DNA of 46,429 bases from Amycolatopsis acididurans (GTDB lineage Bacteria > Actinomycetota > Actinomycetes > Mycobacteriales > Pseudonocardiaceae), in contig NZ_JAAXLS010000052.1 in NCBI RefSeq assembly GCF_012328925.1, forward strand, positions 1-46,429. The letters run 5' to 3'. Shown in pieces: positions 40,515-46,429 of the stretch. Each line of letters starts with the position of its first letter. The first letter of the stretch is position 1. The position numbers were made by a program, and so were the translations under genes. The notes under the pieces were generated by a model. It did not search any database. It was given only the letters and a program-made list of their open reading frames with translations, and was not told where the DNA came from.

Positions 40515-41426
40515 ATGAAGGACGTAGTGGTGATCGGCGGCGGGGCCGCCGGGCTGAGCGGGGCGCTGATATTGGGCCGGTCCCGCAGATCGGTGCTGGT
40601 GATCGACTCGCGGCGGCCGCGCAACGCGCCCGCCGAGCACATGCACGGATACCTGTCGCGGGACGGGATGCCGCCGGGTGACCTGCTCGAAGTCGGCCGC
40701 GAGGAGGTGCGCTCCTACGGCGGCGAGGTGATCACCGGCGAGGTGACCGGCGCACGCAAGGACGGCGACGGGTTCACCGTGACGCTGGCCGGCGGCGGCG
40801 AGGCCCGGGCACGGCGGCTGCTGGTCACGACCGGGCTGACCGACGAGATCCCGGACATCCCCGGGCTGGCCGAGCGATGGGGGCGCGACGTGGTGCACTG
40901 CCCGTACTGCCACGGCTGGGAAGTGCGCGACCAGCCCGTCGGCGTCCTGTCGACCGGACCGATGGCGCTGCACCAGGTCAAGCTCTTCCGGCAACTGACC
41001 CCGGACCTGACACTCTTCACGCACACCGCTCCGCGTCCCGGCGACGACGAGCTGAAGCAGCTTGCGGCGCGTGGCGTCGCGGTGGTCGACGGTCAGGTCA
41101 CGGCACTGGAGGTCACCGGCGACGAGCTGACCGGGATCCGCCTCGCCGACGGGACGGTCGTGCCGCGCCGCGCGCTGGCGGTCGCACCGCGGATGGTGGC
41201 GCACGCCGGTTTTCTCGCCGGGCTCGGGCTGAAGACGGTCGAGCATCCCTCCGGCATGGGCGAGTACGTGCCCGCCGACGAAACCGGGCAGACCTCGGTG
41301 CCGGGCGTGTACGTGGCGGGCAACGTCACCGACATCTCGGCTCAGGTGATCGCCGCGGCCGCCGCGGGCACGAAGGCGGGCGCGATGATCAACATGGCCC
41401 TGGTCGACGAGGACACAGGTGGCTGA
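40515..41426 (+). CDS. Thioredoxin-reductase-like NAD(P)/FAD-dependent oxidoreductase
   Basis: A 303-residue flavoprotein. The FAD motif GGGAAGLSGAL is at 8-18, the redox pair Cys129-Pro-Tyr-Cys132 (CPYCHGWE) sits where TrxR has CATC, and the C-terminal FAD motif is GVYVAGNVTD. The second nucleotide motif (LSTGPMALHQVKLF) is degenerate compared with the NADPH-binding GxGxxA, so coenzyme preference is uncertain. Relatives are called TrxR-like or dithiol oxidases (gliotoxin GliT/HlmI fold). Downstream of a GGAGG SD. It may be controlled by the divergent XRE-cupin regulator. Confidence 0.9.
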   Translation: MKDVVVIGGGAAGLSGALILGRSRRSVLVIDSRRPRNAPAEHMHGYLSRDGMPPGDLLEVGREEVRSYGGEVITGEVTGARKDGDGFTVTLAGGGEARARRLLVTTGLTDEIPDIPGLAERWGRDVVHCPYCHGWEVRDQPVGVLSTGPMALHQVKLFRQLTPDLTLFTHTAPRPGDDELKQLAARGVAVVDGQVTALEVTGDELTGIRLADGTVVPRRALAVAPRMVAHAGFLAGLGLKTVEHPSGMGEYVPADETGQTSVPGVYVAGNVTDISAQVIAAAAAGTKAGAMINMALVDEDTGG

Positions 41427-41444
41427 GCAGATGCGATCCCCGCC

Positions 41445-42371
41445 CTACGGCAGCCGATCGAACCAGTCGCGCACCGCGGCCACGCCACCGGCGCCGAGCG
41501 CGACCATCGCCGCGATCCGGGCGTGTGCCGGCGGAAGCCCACGAGCGCTGATGGCGCCCACCTTCTCGGCCAGGCCCGTCGCCTCGTGCCGTGGCGCGTC
41601 CGGATCGACCCTGGCGCGTGAGGCGACGACGACGGGAATGTCCCAAGTGGACAGCTCATCGATCGTGGTGAACAGCTCCACCGGGACGTTGCCTGCGCCG
41701 GTGCCCTGCAGCACGAGGCCTCGCGCGCCCGCGTCGGTGGCGGCGGTCAGCAGGGAGGCCGGCATGCCCGGATAGGTCTTGATCAGCGCGACGTCGGACT
41801 CGGGTTCCGCGGGCACGTAAGGAAACCGGCGGAGCGAGCTGCGGCCGAGCCGCAACGGCCCGTGCGGCACGGAGGAGAACGCGGGCCGGTGCGACGCGTC
41901 CACCAGGGTGGCCCAGCGTGCGGCGTGCAGTTCGCCGTGGCAGCAGACGAGCGCGCCGAGACCACGTGCCGCGGGATCGGCCGCCGCGGCGATCGCGTCG
42001 CGCAGGTTGGCGGGCCCGTCGGTGCCGGGCTGGTCGAGGCAGCGAAGGGCGCCGGTGAACACGATGCCGCCGCGCATCGCGGCCGGACCCGCCATCAGAT
42101 CGGTGAGAAAGGCCGTGTCCGTCAGCGTGTCCAGACCGTGCGTCACGACGACGCCGGCGAAATCCTCGTCCAGCAGCGCGGCCCGCACGCGGCGCGCGAG
42201 GGTGAACATCGTGCCCGCGGAGGTGTCCCAGCTCGGCTCCGCCATGATGTCCTCGGTGGACACCGCGACGCCGCGAACGTCGACGGCCCTCAGCAGCTCC
42301 GCGGCGGTCGCGACTCCGCGCCGGTGGTAGGCCATCGTGTCCCCGGTCGCCACGAGGAGCACGCGTCTCAT
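41445..42371 (-). CDS. Asparaginase-family protein with missing catalytic residues
   Basis: A 308-residue protein with the two-domain L-asparaginase fold. VATGDTMAYH holds the first nucleophile (Thr12). THGLDTLTDTAFL replaces the usual THGTDTxxET, so the second catalytic Thr is Leu80 with Asp81 kept. TGALRCLDQPGTDGPANLRDA is the conserved middle, and HAARWATLVDAS has Leu156 where the catalytic Lys (Lys162 of E. coli AnsB) is expected. Loss of both Thr89- and Lys162-equivalents should abolish normal hydrolysis. The ATG overlaps the stop of the RHH-ClpN gene (ATGA). Confidence 0.85.
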   Translation of the reverse strand: MRRVLLVATGDTMAYHRRGVATAAELLRAVDVRGVAVSTEDIMAEPSWDTSAGTMFTLARRVRAALLDEDFAGVVVTHGLDTLTDTAFLTDLMAGPAAMRGGIVFTGALRCLDQPGTDGPANLRDAIAAAADPAARGLGALVCCHGELHAARWATLVDASHRPAFSSVPHGPLRLGRSSLRRFPYVPAEPESDVALIKTYPGMPASLLTAATDAGARGLVLQGTGAGNVPVELFTTIDELSTWDIPVVVASRARVDPDAPRHEATGLAEKVGAISARGLPPAHARIAAMVALGAGGVAAVRDWFDRLP

Positions 42372-43069
42372 CGTTGCTCCAGCCGCTCGATCCGCGCCAC
42401 GAGCGGTGCGAGTTCCTGGCGCACGACGGCGGTGATCATGCTCGCCGGATCGGTCTTGGCCCGCAGGTGCGCGTATCCGGACAGCGCCGCGACCACGGTG
42501 CGGCGTGCGGAGCGTTGATCGAGGCCGAGCCCGCGCAGCACCCGCCCGGCGGTGCCGTCCGGTTCGCCGAGCAGCCCGAGCAGCAGGTGTTCGCATCCGA
42601 CGTAGTTGTGTCCCAGCGAAATCGCCTCGGTCACGGTCAGTTCGAGCGCGTTCGCGGCAGGCCCGCTGAACCGCGCGGCGGGTTCCCCGGCCGTGGCGGC
42701 GGGCTCGTGCGCCAGCGCCTGCCGCACCTGTTCCGGTTCGACTTCCAGTGCGCGCAACACGTGCAGCGCGAGATTGCCCTCCTCGGCGAGGATTCCGTAC
42801 AGGAGGTGCTCGCTGCCGACGCTCAGGGCCTTGGCCGCGCGCGCCTGCCCGATCGCCCGCTTGATCGTGTTGCGCGCCCGCTCGGTGAAGTGGGACAGGC
42901 TCGCCGTCGGGTCTTCGGTGGCCAGATCGCCCACCGTCGCCGAGCGGATCGCCGTGACGCGCTTGACCGACTGTTCGAGCGCGTGCTGGCAGATCGCCGA
43001 GACGGGTACGCCCGCGTCCTTGACCGCCTCGGCCAGTTCGTCGGGGAGATACACGTTGACCTTTGGCAT
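42368..43069 (-). CDS. Ribbon-helix-helix / double Clp-N domain protein
   Basis: A 233-residue protein of unusual build. Residues 1-40 (MPKVNVYLPDELAEAVKDAGVP and onwards) match an MetJ/Arc ribbon-helix-helix DNA-binding domain, with KVNVYLPD as the strand. Two Clp-N repeats follow: about 57-115 (FTERARNTIKRAIGQAR, SVGSEHLLYGILAEEG) and about 130-195 (ELTVTEAISLGHNYVGCEHLLLGLLGE). A Clp-N domain normally sits at the front of ClpA/ClpC ATPases and takes up adaptors; here no AAA+ module exists. It is the first gene of a pair with the asparaginase-like gene (4-nt overlap). TAACCCC repeats lie next to its start. Confidence 0.88.
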   Translation of the reverse strand: MPKVNVYLPDELAEAVKDAGVPVSAICQHALEQSVKRVTAIRSATVGDLATEDPTASLSHFTERARNTIKRAIGQARAAKALSVGSEHLLYGILAEEGNLALHVLRALEVEPEQVRQALAHEPAATAGEPAARFSGPAANALELTVTEAISLGHNYVGCEHLLLGLLGEPDGTAGRVLRGLGLDQRSARRTVVAALSGYAHLRAKTDPASMITAVVRQELAPLVARIERLEQR

Positions 43070-43096
43070 AACCCCCTTTGTAACCCCTTATGGGGT
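43069..43096 (-). promoter_or_regulatory. TAACCCC repeat cluster upstream of the RHH-ClpN gene
   Basis: TAACCCC occurs at 43069-43075 and 43081-43087 (12-bp period), and the second copy also forms the inverted repeat ACCCC-TTAT-GGGGT (43083-43096). Three half-sites in this spacing are typical of RHH operators. The first overlaps the start codon. Confidence 0.55.
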
Positions 43097-43115
43097 CATG
43101 GTCAACGGGAGCGCC

Positions 43116-43952
43116 TCAAACGGTGGCGACCAGGAAATCCTCGCCGCTTGATGGACGCAGCCCGTCGGAGCGGCCGGCGAAGTAGCGCTCGGCCAGCGCG
43201 GTACCCGCCACGTGCCGGACCTCGCCGAACCCGGCCTCGCGGGCCATCGCCAGCATTTCCTGCGGCGTGTAGAAGCTGACGAACGGTGTGCCGGAGGACT
43301 TGGCGCCGCTCGTGCTCGTGCGCAGGCCCGCCCGATCGGCGGTGTCGAGCAGTTCGACCGGGAGGATGAACGTCATCGCGAGTGTCGTACCGGGAGCGAG
43401 TCCGGCGACCTCGCGCAACGTGGCCGCGGTGGCCTCCTTCGACAGGTAGACGCTCACGCCGGTCGAGACGACGACCGCGGGGCGCGCCCGGTCGAAGCCT
43501 GCCGCACCAAGCCGGTCCAGCCAGGACTGTCCCGCCTCGAAATCGACCGGCACCAGATCCGGGACGGGGTAGCCGAGTTCGGTGAGCCGCCGCCGTTTCC
43601 AGGCCTGGGTGGCGGGCTGGTCGATCTCGAAGACCCGCAGCCGCGCCGCGAGTTCCGGCTCGCGCTGGGCGAAGGTGTCCAGTCCGGCGCCGAGGATCAC
43701 GTACTGCCCGACGCCGCGCCCGGCCTGCTCGGCGACAAGGTCCTCGATGAACCGGGCGCGGGACACCATGCCCGCGCGGAACCCCTTGGTCGCTTCGGGA
43801 TCCATGTCCGGGCGCTCGCGCCAGCCGTCCTCGGGTGCGACGAGCCGCAGCCCGATGTCGTCCTCGAGCACGTGGGGCGGCGCATCGACTTCGAGGTGCA
43901 TCGCCCGCCAGAGCGCGGTCCGTACCGCCGTGCTGTCCGGTGCTTCTGCCAT
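43116..43952 (-). CDS. Class I SAM-dependent methyltransferase (TIGR00027/leucine carboxyl methyltransferase-like)
   Basis: A 278-residue methyltransferase of the group with many actinobacterial copies. R(A)RFIEDLV and VILGAGLDTFAQR carry motif I of the SAM site; VFEIDQPATQAWKRRRL binds the ribose with its Asp; VVVSTGVSVYLSKEATAATLREVAGLAPGTTLAMTF forms the later strands. The acceptor is unknown. The ATG at 43952 is used; an in-frame upstream extension has no conserved content. Divergent from the ECF42 module 2 genes across a 100-nt gap. Confidence 0.9.
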   Translation of the reverse strand: MAEAPDSTAVRTALWRAMHLEVDAPPHVLEDDIGLRLVAPEDGWRERPDMDPEATKGFRAGMVSRARFIEDLVAEQAGRGVGQYVILGAGLDTFAQREPELAARLRVFEIDQPATQAWKRRRLTELGYPVPDLVPVDFEAGQSWLDRLGAAGFDRARPAVVVSTGVSVYLSKEATAATLREVAGLAPGTTLAMTFILPVELLDTADRAGLRTSTSGAKSSGTPFVSFYTPQEMLAMAREAGFGEVRHVAGTALAERYFAGRSDGLRPSSGEDFLVATV

Positions 43953-43972
43953 GGTCACCGACCGTACCGAGA

Positions 43973-44016
43973 TTTTTCGGCCGGATGTGTCGAAACCGCG
44001 ACGCGGGCTCCGTCCC
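43973..44016 (+). promoter_or_regulatory. Putative ECF42 promoter, module 2
   Basis: TGTCGAAACCGCG at 43988-44000 with TGTCGA as -35, a 17-nt spacer, and CGTCCC (44011-44016) as -10. A T-tract (43973-43977) lies about 10 nt upstream of the -35. The same layout is present in front of module 1, with TGTCGAAATCGCG and CGAGGT. The DGPF ATG is about 37 nt downstream. Confidence 0.6.
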
Positions 44017-44052
44017 AGGGGCACGATCGACAACGACGAAGGAGAGAAGATC

Positions 44053-44460
44053 ATGAAGGTTCTGCTGCTGAAGCACTACCGCGGCGGCCCGGCGCCCGTC
44101 GTCGACTCCGGGTCGATGGACCAGTGGACGCCGGAGGAGGTCGACGCGCACATGCAATACATGTACGAGTTCGCGGCCCGGCTGGAGGAAACGGGGGAGT
44201 TCGTCGACACCCAGGCGCTCTCGCCCGAGGGCACGTTCGTGCGCTACGACGGGGAGGGGCGCCCGCCGGTGACCGACGGGCCGTTCGCCGAGACCAAGGA
44301 CCTCATCGCCGGCTGGTACATCCTCGACGTGGAGTCGTGGGACCGCGCGGTCGAGCTGGCCGGGGAGCTGTCCGCTGCGCCCGGGCCCGGCGGGAAGCCG
44401 ATTCACGAGTGGCTCGAGGTCCGGCCCTTCTACGGCGAGCTGCCCACGGCCACCGAATGA
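44053..44460 (+). CDS. DGPF-domain (YCII-related) protein, ECF42 partner (module 2)
   Basis: A 135-residue protein starting MKVLLLKHYRGG, with the motif VTDGPFAETKDLIAGWYILD and a DRAVELAGELSAAPG helix. It matches the DGPF protein of module 1 in architecture, though the N-terminal third is longer here (Met-rich DAHMQYMYEFAARLEE). The start has an AAGGAGAG SD. It is followed directly by the sigma gene, with overlapping stop and start (ATGA). Confidence 0.92.
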   Translation: MKVLLLKHYRGGPAPVVDSGSMDQWTPEEVDAHMQYMYEFAARLEETGEFVDTQALSPEGTFVRYDGEGRPPVTDGPFAETKDLIAGWYILDVESWDRAVELAGELSAAPGPGGKPIHEWLEVRPFYGELPTATE

Positions 44461-45602
44461 ACGAGGCGCTACTGCGGGAGCTCGTGCCCGCGGTGATCGG
44501 CGTCCTCGTCCGGCGCGGGGCGGATTTCGCGTCGGCCGAGGACGCCGTGCAGGAGGCGCTGCTCCGGGCGCTCGAATCGTGGGCCGACGACCCGCCCCGC
44601 GATCCCAAGGCGTGGCTGGTCACGGTCGCGTGGCGCAGGTTCCTCGACCTGGCCCGCTCCGACACGTCGCGCCGGGGCCGGGAACTCGCGGTGGACGCCG
44701 AGCCGCCCGCCGGGCCGGTGCCCGCGACCGACGACACGCTGCGGCTGTACTTCCTGTGCGCGCATCCCACGCTGCCCTCCGCCGCGGCCGTCGCGTTGAC
44801 GCTGCGCGCGGTCGGCGGCCTGACCACGCGGCAGATCGCGGCGGCCTACCTCGTTCCCGAGGCGACGATGGCGCAGCGGATCAGCCGGGCCAAGCGGAAG
44901 ATCGCGGGGCTGCCGCTCGACCAGCCGGGCGATCTCGGCACGGTGCTGAGGGTGCTCTACCTCGTGTTCAACGAGGGGTACTCCGGAGACGTCGACCTGG
45001 CGGCGGAGGCGATCCGGCTCACCCGTGCGCTCGTCGCGCTGACCGGCGAGCCCGAGGTCTCGGGGCTGCTCGCGCTGATGTTGCTGCACCATGCGCGCCG
45101 CACGTCCCGCACCGGACCCGGCGGTCGGCTGGTGCCGCTCGCGGAGCAGGACCGGTCGCGGTGGGACACCCGGCTGATCGCCGAGGGAGTGGGGATCCTG
45201 CAGGCCGCGCTGGCCCGCGACCGGCTGGGCGAGTACCAGGCGCAGGCCGCGATCGCCGCACTGCACGCGGACGCGCCGAGCACGGCCGAGACGGACTGGA
45301 CGCAGATCGTGGAGTGGTACGACGAACTGCTGCGGCTGACCGGCAGCCCCGTGGTGCGGCTCAACCGCGCGGTGGCGGTCGGGGAGGCCGACGGCCCGCA
45401 GGCGGGGCTGGCCGCGCTGGCCGAGGTGAGCCCGGACCTGCCCCGGTACGCCGCGGTGGCCGCGTACCTGCACGAACGCACCGGCGACCTCGAACGCGCC
45501 GCGGAGCTCTACGCCGAAGCCGCCCGCGCCGCGACCAGCGTCCCGGAACGCGACCACCTCACCCGCGAGGCCGCGCGGGTGAGGCAGTCCCTGGCCCGGT
45601 AG
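44457..45602 (+). CDS. ECF42-type RNA polymerase sigma factor with C-terminal extension (module 2)
   Basis: A 381-residue sigma factor. Region 2 (about 5-70) has SAEDAVQEALLRALESW and KAWLVTVAWRRFLDLARSD. Region 4 (about 105-155) has ALTLRAVGGLTTRQIAAAYLVPEATMAQRISRAKRKIAG. The extension has VLRVLYLVFNEGYSGDVDLAAEAIRLTRALVALTG (DUF6596) and a TPR-like end (GSPVVRLNRAVAVGEADGPQAGL). Relative to module 1 the extension is a little shorter and lacks its WTRPDLC insert. ATG overlaps the DGPF stop by 4 nt. Confidence 0.93.
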   Translation: MNEALLRELVPAVIGVLVRRGADFASAEDAVQEALLRALESWADDPPRDPKAWLVTVAWRRFLDLARSDTSRRGRELAVDAEPPAGPVPATDDTLRLYFLCAHPTLPSAAAVALTLRAVGGLTTRQIAAAYLVPEATMAQRISRAKRKIAGLPLDQPGDLGTVLRVLYLVFNEGYSGDVDLAAEAIRLTRALVALTGEPEVSGLLALMLLHHARRTSRTGPGGRLVPLAEQDRSRWDTRLIAEGVGILQAALARDRLGEYQAQAAIAALHADAPSTAETDWTQIVEWYDELLRLTGSPVVRLNRAVAVGEADGPQAGLAALAEVSPDLPRYAAVAAYLHERTGDLERAAELYAEAARAATSVPERDHLTREAARVRQSLAR

Positions 45603-45612
45603 CGGGGTGGCC

Positions 45613-45741
45613 ATGGCCGAATTCAGGTTCGAGCAGGACCTGGTGCGAGCGTTGTTGCTGCCGACGCCCGCCCCGGTGCGCGTCGGCGAGCCTTCGGCCC
45701 TGTTCGAGCACACCTGGACGACGGCCCCGCGCTACAGGTAG
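45613..45741 (+). CDS. Possible 42-residue protein downstream of ECF42 module 2
   Basis: An ATG-initiated frame 10 nt after the sigma gene stop, encoding 42 residues that begin MAEFRFEQDL and end WTTAPRYR, with third positions mostly G or C like its neighbours. AGCGGGGTGG upstream is a moderate SD. It overlaps the 3' end of the convergent VOC gene by 10 bp. Could be a third gene of the module, or chance. Confidence 0.4.
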   Translation: MAEFRFEQDLVRALLLPTPAPVRVGEPSALFEHTWTTAPRYR

Positions 45742-46106
45742 GGACGGGTGATCATCTCGAGTCCGTGACCGGCCGGGTCCTTGAAGTACACGCCGCGCCC
45801 ACCGTGCTCGGTGTTCGTCTCGTTGGGGCGAGTCAGCTGAGGGTCGGCCCAGTGCTCGATCCCCTGCTCGCGGAGCCTGCGGTAGACGCGGTCGAACAGG
45901 TCGTCGTCGACCAGGAACGCGTAGTGCTGCATCTGGATCTCCACCGGCGGTTCGGCGAACTGCAGCAGCACTCCGTCGGGCAGCTGGACGTTGGTGAACG
46001 GTCCCCACGAAGGGGCTTCCGGCAGCTCGAAGAGCGTGCGGAAGAACCGCGCGGACTCGTTGCGGTCCTTGGCGGCGATGATGGTGTGGTTGAACGTGAT
46101 GGTCAT
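45732..46106 (-). CDS. VOC-superfamily protein (glyoxalase/bleomycin-resistance type)
   Basis: A 124-residue single-domain VOC protein. NHTIIAAKDRNESARFFRTLFELPEAPSWGPF is the first beta-alpha-beta unit; QHYAFLVDDDLFDRVYRRLREQGI and GRGVYFKDPAGHGLEMITRPYL complete the fold. The metal residues His (NHTI), His (QHYAF) and Glu (LEMIT) are all in the usual places, so a metal-dependent enzyme or binding protein is likely. The ATG at 46106 is used; upstream codons are non-conserved. Confidence 0.9.
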   Translation of the reverse strand: MTITFNHTIIAAKDRNESARFFRTLFELPEAPSWGPFTNVQLPDGVLLQFAEPPVEIQMQHYAFLVDDDLFDRVYRRLREQGIEHWADPQLTRPNETNTEHGGRGVYFKDPAGHGLEMITRPYL

Positions 46107-46311
46107 GAGGCTGTCTCGCTTTCGTTCGTGATGCGTGGCTGACAAGGCGGAATCAACGCGCTGTCAGGGAGGGCCACGCGACGAACGTCGTGGGCGCGAT
46201 CGTTGCGCCCAGGATGCGGTCAGCTCTCCACCGGGTCGCCTTTCCGTGCAAGGCGTCCAGCCGTCCCGGTGATCATGGCGCGAGCTTATGCGCCGGGCTT
46301 GTTGTAGGTTC
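46107..46311. other. Non-coding region upstream of the VOC gene
   Basis: About 205 nt without a supported gene. It contains CTGACA (46139-46144) and its inverted copy TGTCAG (46162-46167) with a 17-nt spacer, placed where the VOC promoter would lie, so an operator is possible. An open frame of about 67 codons on the minus strand is not convincing. Confidence 0.4.
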
Positions 46312-46429
46312 TCAAGATTGTTTTCGTTTGATCTTGACGCGAGCTGGGCGGACGTCGGGTTTCTCACGGGTGTTGCGCTGGCTGGTTCTCATCGGTTTTT
46401 CGTGTCCTTCAGGTAGGTGGCCGTTTCTC
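46312..46429 (-). CDS. Possible C-terminal fragment of a gene cut by the window edge
   Basis: On the minus strand a frame open from the window edge to a TGA at 46312-46314 gives 38 residues ending RPARVKIKRKQS, a very basic tail. Third positions contain many A and T, unlike the rest of the window, so an acquired gene (perhaps a mobile-element protein) is possible. TCAAGAT/ATCTTGA (46312-46318 and 46331-46337) flanks the stop. Too short to identify. Confidence 0.2.
   Translation of the reverse strand, partial: RNGHLPEGHEKPMRTSQRNTREKPDVRPARVKIKRKQS

Noticed and set aside
46164..46367. A 67-codon minus-strand gene
   Set aside because: It has no SD, no recognisable domain and composition unlike neighbouring genes. 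It crosses the small inverted repeat at 46312-46337.
1..46429. tRNA genes, insertion sequences, integrases and prophage genes
   Set aside because: None recognised: no transposase or integrase motifs, no attachment-site repeats, and no cloverleaf-like T-loop (GGTTCRANYCC) with an acceptor stem.

Overview
The window looks like chromosomal DNA from a high-GC actinomycete, most likely the family Pseudonocardiaceae (Amycolatopsis-like). The support is very high GC at third codon positions, many GTG starts, F420-type enzymes, an acyl-CoA carboxylase epsilon subunit and PknB-type kinases. Gene order also resembles, from memory, the mycobacterial pmmB-punA-amiA/B-Rv3304-lpdA-glpD2 and accD5/accE5/maf/accA3 neighbourhoods. 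The genus is inference. The window opens at the 3' end of an rRNA operon (5S gene plus a strong terminator). No prophage, CRISPR array, tRNA or clear insertion sequence is visible.

Layout. 1-3.2 kb: 5S rRNA, then leftward phosphohexomutase, purine nucleoside phosphorylase and an ABA4-like membrane protein. 3.2-10.4 kb: a membrane Ser/Thr kinase, divergent from the methylmalonyl-CoA mutase operon mutA-mutB-meaB and a small secreted/membrane protein. 10.5-14.8 kb: an M20 amidohydrolase, a gamma-glutamylcyclotransferase-like protein, LpdA and a two-domain VOC protein. 14.9-19.1 kb: glycerol catabolism (glpF-glpK leftward, glpD rightward), followed by an 87-bp tandem repeat. 19.7-25.1 kb: a reduced AMP-binding-type protein, a GNAT enzyme, two DUF1707 proteins, the biotinylated carboxylase alpha subunit, a secreted protein and Maf. 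25.1-29.2 kb: two regulator/transporter pairs (PadR with a DHA2-type MFS, GntR with an MFS). 29.2-33.5 kb: an ECF42 sigma module with a DUF998 membrane protein, then accE and accD. 33.6-46.1 kb: an accessory stretch of small regulator/enzyme pairs: ArsR-SRPBCC, AraC opposite an F420 oxidoreductase/DUF2000/serine hydrolase run, peptide deformylase opposite an HTH-macrodomain pair, XRE-cupin opposite a thioredoxin-reductase-like protein, an RHH-ClpN protein coupled to an asparaginase-like protein, a methyltransferase, a second ECF42 module, and a VOC protein.

How the genes fit together. The carboxylase subunits (alpha at 21.9-23.6 kb, beta and epsilon at 31.6-33.5 kb) and the mutase operon supply two of the three steps from propionyl-CoA to succinyl-CoA; the epimerase is not in the window. 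glpF, glpK and glpD form a complete aerobic glycerol uptake route. The accessory half is dominated by single regulators beside their probable targets, many with visible operator-like repeats.

The observations most worth following are: (1) an asparaginase-family protein that has lost two catalytic residues and is translationally coupled to a ribbon-helix-helix/ClpN fusion protein; (2) two ECF42-DGPF modules that share a TGTCGAAAYCGCG promoter element; (3) a palindrome, TCCACNGTGGA, scattered through the window far more often than base composition predicts; (4) an acyl-CoA-synthetase-like protein with the ATP-binding core removed; and (5) overlapping divergent -10 elements between an AraC regulator and its neighbour.
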